Below, one piece after another: positions 33,072 through 34,488 of a stretch of 34,488 nucleotides of DNA. The notes beneath the pieces were generated by a model that saw nothing but the letters and a program-made list of their open reading frames with translations, was not told the DNA's origin and ran no database searches. Position 1 is the first letter of the stretch, and the number at the start of each line of letters is the position of its first letter. The position numbers and the translations under genes are program-made. Source of the DNA: Bacteroidota bacterium (GTDB lineage Bacteria; Bacteroidota; Bacteroidia; Bacteroidales; Rikenellaceae); assembly GCA_023443765.1 (NCBI GenBank), contig JAEZTA010000137.1:1-34488 (forward strand). The letters are read 5' to 3'.

Positions 33072-33114
33072 TTCAGTTTGAAAAGGGGGACTTTTGTATT
33101 TAAATTAACGTGGG

Positions 33115-33122
33115 TAAAGTTA
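33115..33122 (-). promoter_or_regulatory. Candidate -7 box of ligA
   Basis: Minus-strand TAACTTTA, one base off TAnnTTTG, 43 bp before the ligA ATG. Confidence 0.35.
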
Positions 33123-33168
33123 CATATTTTGTCTTTAATAAGGTGTGAATTTGGCGTAAATTCAAAAA

Positions 33169-33233
33169 AATTGCAAAAAAAAATTGCAGATGGGGCGCGA
33201 TATTCAAATTTTGCTTATAATTGCAAAAAATTT
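33169..33233. repeat. AT-rich repeats upstream of the acidic protein gene
   Basis: AATTGCAAAAAA occurs at 33169-33180 and 33219-33230, 50 bp apart, with a partial copy at 33183. The second copy is part of a near-palindrome, TTCAAATTTTGC ... GCAAAAAATTTCGA. This spacer is far more AT-rich than the flanking genes. Confidence 0.6.
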
Positions 33234-33245
33234 CGAGACACTAAC

Positions 33246-33584
33246 ATGACTAAACAGAATATCGTGAAGAAGCATATCGCGACCAGTTTTCACAACCTCA
33301 GCCCCGAGTTGCAGGAGGCTGTCAAGGCAAAATACCCGCTGGGATTCACCGATGCAATGATCCGCGTCGACAAACCCAACGGCGATTTTTTCTACGCCGT
33401 ACCCTATGATACGGACGAAATCGCGTATATGGTCAAGGTCGATGTGAAGGTTGACGACAATTCGCACGACGACGACGATAAGGACTATTACGACGACGAA
33501 ATTAAGGGTGCCGACGACATCCAGGGCGACGACGACAACTCGGAAGGGTCGGACAACAACTCCGACGATGACGTGGATATTTGA
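33246..33584 (+). CDS. Conserved hypothetical protein with strongly acidic C-terminal tail
   Basis: 112 residues. The ATG at 33246 is taken as the start because the Bacteroidetes-like conserved segment TKQNIVKKHIATSFHNLSPE begins there; the frame is open upstream but only through AT-rich spacer. Residues 1-75 look folded (GFTDAMIRVDKPNGDFFYAV). From about 74 the chain is almost all Asp, Asn, Glu and Ser (HDDDDKDYYDD), so disordered and possibly metal- or protein-binding. It has no signal peptide. Similar small proteins are, as I recall, widespread in Bacteroidetes without known function. It ends 8 bp before the leucine-rich-repeat lipoprotein gene, which suggests one operon. Confidence 0.75.
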   Translation: MTKQNIVKKHIATSFHNLSPELQEAVKAKYPLGFTDAMIRVDKPNGDFFYAVPYDTDEIAYMVKVDVKVDDNSHDDDDKDYYDDEIKGADDIQGDDDNSEGSDNNSDDDVDI

Positions 33585-33592
33585 CGCTGCCT

Positions 33593-34201
33593 ATGATCCG
33601 TACCCTTCCCGTCCTGCTCATGCTGCTCTGCACGGCCTGCGGTCTTGCTGAGGACGAGCGTGACGAGAAGAACAAATACATCTACCTGACATTCTACGAC
33701 AAAGCCTTCGAGACCTACTGCCTCGGAGCGTTCGATGTCGACAGTGACGGACGCATTTCGCGCTATGAGGCGCAGCGCGTCCTGCGCATGGATTGTTCGG
33801 GGTTGGGCATTACGTCCCTTTCCGACCTCAGGGAGTTCACGCGCCTGCAGCGGCTCGATTGCAGCGGCAATGCACTCACGCAGTTGGATGTCACGATGAC
33901 GCGTCTCGAACGGCTCGACTGTTCGGATAACGACCTCACGTCGCTCGACGTGAACGGCCTGCGCAGCCTTACGGAACTCAATTGCAGCGGCAACCTCCTG
34001 CCGCGCCTCGACCTGCAGTCGAATGCCTCGCTGGCGTCGCTCGACTGTTCAGGCAATGCCCTTGCCGGGGTGCTCGACGTGACGCCCTGCGCCTCGACGC
34101 TTCGCGCCGATGTCCGCCGTAATCCCGCGCTGGCATCGGTCCGCTGCCTTGCCTCGCAAGGCGTTTCGTTCGACGGGCAGACGGAACTCGTCCGGGACTG
34201 A
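33593..34201 (+). CDS. EF-hand plus leucine-rich-repeat lipoprotein
   Basis: 202 residues from ATG 33593 (a TTG at 33581 in frame is less likely). The signal peptide ends in a lipobox (LLCTACG). An EF-hand loop DVDSDGRISRYE has Asp at positions 1, 3 and 5, Gly at 6, Ile at 8 and Glu at 12, so calcium binding is plausible. At least four repeats of the form LxxLDCSGNxLTxLDV follow, giving a short leucine-rich repeat with a conserved Cys in each turn, as in other Bacteroidetes surface LRR proteins. It probably acts as a small adhesion or binding protein at the cell envelope. No partner is evident beyond the acidic protein gene 8 bp upstream. Confidence 0.8.
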   Translation: MIRTLPVLLMLLCTACGLAEDERDEKNKYIYLTFYDKAFETYCLGAFDVDSDGRISRYEAQRVLRMDCSGLGITSLSDLREFTRLQRLDCSGNALTQLDVTMTRLERLDCSDNDLTSLDVNGLRSLTELNCSGNLLPRLDLQSNASLASLDCSGNALAGVLDVTPCASTLRADVRRNPALASVRCLASQGVSFDGQTELVRD

Positions 34202-34333
34202 TCCCTGCCTCCGGGCACAGCGGCGGGCCTCCTGTTTCCCGCTCCCATTTCGCATTATTTCCCCTTTTTCGACAAAACGCTTCCCTTTCCGGACTGCTTT
34301 TCTTTATAATTTGTTGAAAAGTCCGTCCGGCGG

Positions 34334-34366
34334 TTTGGGCGTTTCGGATAATAATTTGTACCTTTG
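34334..34366 (+). promoter_or_regulatory. Promoter of purA
   Basis: TTTG at 34334-34337 and TACCTTTG at 34359-34366, 21 bp apart, form a textbook Bacteroidetes -33/-7 promoter. The expected start of transcription is near 34373, about 40 nt before the ATG. The rest of 34202-34411 shows no gene. Confidence 0.8.
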
Positions 34367-34411
34367 GATGCAAAAAATGTCTTTTGCAAACATAAAACAG
34401 AACCGGATACA

Positions 34412-34488
34412 ATGAAAAAAGTTGACGTTATCCTCGGCCTGCAATGGGGTGACGAGGGCAAAGGGAAGGTTGTGGACGTGCTGACGCC
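34412..34488 (+). CDS. purA: Adenylosuccinate synthetase, partial (N-terminus)
   Basis: Only the first 25 codons are inside the window. They read MKKVDVILGLQWGDEGKGK and continue VVDVLT. QWGDEGKGK is the GTP-binding P-loop that identifies PurA, including the catalytic Asp. The enzyme joins IMP and aspartate, the first step from IMP to AMP. The start is confirmed by the promoter 46 bp upstream and by the usual distance of this motif from the N-terminus. Confidence 0.95.
   Translation, partial: MKKVDVILGLQWGDEGKGKVVDVLT

Overview
The window looks like part of a high-GC Bacteroidetes chromosome. The evidence is a SusC/SusD pair, lipoprotein signals ending in Cys, several promoters with the Bacteroidetes TAnnTTTG -7 box, a BACON domain, a DUF4919-type protein and a PUL-type gene layout. 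High GC combined with this gene content suggests a gut Rikenellaceae such as Alistipes. That is an inference; no rRNA gene is present to settle it.

Bases 1-23.7 kb form one polysaccharide utilization locus for a beta-mannan (galacto- or glucomannan). The main operon runs on the minus strand from 21767 to 6033: SusC transporter, SusD, a TIG-type surface glycan-binding lipoprotein, a predicted intrinsic terminator, then GH130 mannosylglucose phosphorylase, GH26 mannanase, GH97 (retaining, alpha-galactosidase type), GH31, a GH28-like beta-helix lipoprotein and a GH5 mannanase. The operon ends at a strong hairpin and is followed by an AraC-family regulator. A second, divergent block at 1-4962 holds a GPH sugar symporter with a cellobiose/mannobiose 2-epimerase on the minus strand, and on the plus strand an unusual single protein joining FN3, a GH28-like beta-helix and a GH26 mannanase. 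A further GH28-like gene (22193-23707) diverges from susC.

A coherent pathway follows. Surface lipoproteins bind and cut mannan, SusC/D imports oligosaccharides, GH97/GH31 remove alpha-linked side groups in the periplasm, and mannobiose enters the cytoplasm through the GPH carrier. There it is epimerised to mannosylglucose and phosphorolysed by GH130 to mannose-1-phosphate and glucose. Both divergent intergenic regions carry a nearly identical 18-bp sequence (17/18) next to a -7 box, a good candidate for the site that co-regulates the two blocks.

Bases 23.7-34.5 kb are mostly ordinary chromosome: a predicted ATPase with a MATE exporter, a pseudouridine synthase with a long repetitive charged N-terminal tail, a clostripain-like (C11) lipoprotein with a DUF4919 protein, dapA, ligA, a small acidic protein with an EF-hand/leucine-rich-repeat lipoprotein, and the start of purA. 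The less ordinary points here are a 127-bp near-palindrome overlapping the stop codon of the pseudouridine synthase gene and an AT-rich repeat-bearing spacer upstream of the acidic protein.

The most novel material is the set of three GH28-like proteins in a mannan locus. All three keep the catalytic-type aspartates but lack the His and Lys expected of polygalacturonases, and one of them is fused to a mannanase.
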